Assembly (NCBI GenBank): GCA_030549335.1
Contig: CM060193.1
Coordinates: 43,757,391 to 43,821,390, forward strand
Length of the DNA: 64,000 bases
Direction of reading: 5' to 3'
From: Pontederia crassipes
Taxonomy: Eukaryota > Streptophyta > Magnoliopsida > Commelinales > Pontederiaceae
Below, one piece after another: positions 63,961 through 64,000 of the stretch. The position numbers were made by a program, and so were the translations under genes. How positions within the stretch are numbered: the stretch's first letter is position 1; each line of letters starts with the position of its first letter. The notes below the pieces were generated by a model, which did no database searches, was not told the DNA's origin, and worked only from the letters and a program-made list of their open reading frames with translations.

Positions 63961-64000
63961 CCACATTCTTGATGATAAAATGAGATTATGATTCGACGAT

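Larger units (their letters stand above)
60811..64000 (+). mobile_element. CACTA (En/Spm-type) transposon, one end; continues past the window
   Basis: The terminus CACTACAAGAAAATTGGCG at 60811 is the canonical plant CACTA inverted-repeat start, preceded by TTT as the possible 3-bp target copy. From 60833 to about 62850 the sequence is dotted with AGCGACGC, TAGCGTC, GAGACGCTA and GGCGTCTC words in both orientations, the typical subterminal binding-site array. No transposase is reached inside the window, and the other terminus is not present. Confidence 0.85.

Overview
This is nuclear DNA from a flowering plant. The evidence is split genes with GT-AG introns, plant-specific gene families and a dense load of plant retro- and DNA transposons. 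The very GC-rich first exons (at about 36.7 kb and 19.8-18.8 kb) in an otherwise AT-rich sequence resemble the 5'-to-3' GC gradient of monocots, so a monocot is a reasonable inference. No species is claimed.

Host genes. (1) On the + strand at 9.74-11.1 kb are the last three coding exons of a Strawberry-notch/FORGETTER1-type chromatin helicase; the rest of that gene is not visible upstream. (2) On the - strand at 19.8-15.3 kb is a complete seven-exon gene for a 621-residue protein. It joins an N-terminal trihelix (GT) DNA-binding domain to a C-terminal UMP-kinase-like domain, as in the Arabidopsis At3g10030 family. (3) On the + strand at 36.7-39.9 kb is a complete five-exon gene for a 405-residue TAB2/ATAB2 protein, a plastid RNA-binding translation factor.

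Mobile elements in order. At 1.17-2.57 kb lies an internally deleted Ty3/gypsy relic with a SINE in each LTR. At 3.1-5.9 kb is an internally deleted Ty1/copia element on the - strand with LTRs, primer site, polypurine tract and target-site duplication all visible. At 5.9-8.5 kb is a 5'-truncated RTE-type LINE whose 3' tail is shared by the SINEs and by two tiny tail-only insertions (17.8 and 25.8 kb). At 11.9-14.7 kb are nested inverted repeats. At 26.76-31.96 kb is a complete but mutated hAT element with a perfect 8-bp duplication. At 42.51-49.44 kb is a 6.9-kb PIF/Harbinger element. It carries a Myb/SANT-like ORF, a DDE transposase and an extra intact ORF combining an RNase H1 N-terminal (viroplasmin-like) domain with a C-terminal membrane segment. 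At 60.81 kb to the window end is one end of a CACTA element with a dense array of short subterminal motifs.

Tandem structure. There is a 0.9-kb AT-rich duplication (32.7-34.55 kb), a three-copy TATAAAAG-containing repeat (41.5 kb), a 28-G run (42.47 kb), a GC-rich 0.47-kb duplication that also preserves the empty site of the Harbinger element (49.44-50.39 kb), a degenerate module array (51.55-52.9 kb), and a five-copy array of roughly 1.05-kb units (55.3-60.54 kb). The rest is AT-rich intergenic DNA in which I see no gene.

The most promising candidate for something undescribed is the third ORF of the Harbinger element. Its reading frame is intact while both transposition ORFs next to it are broken.
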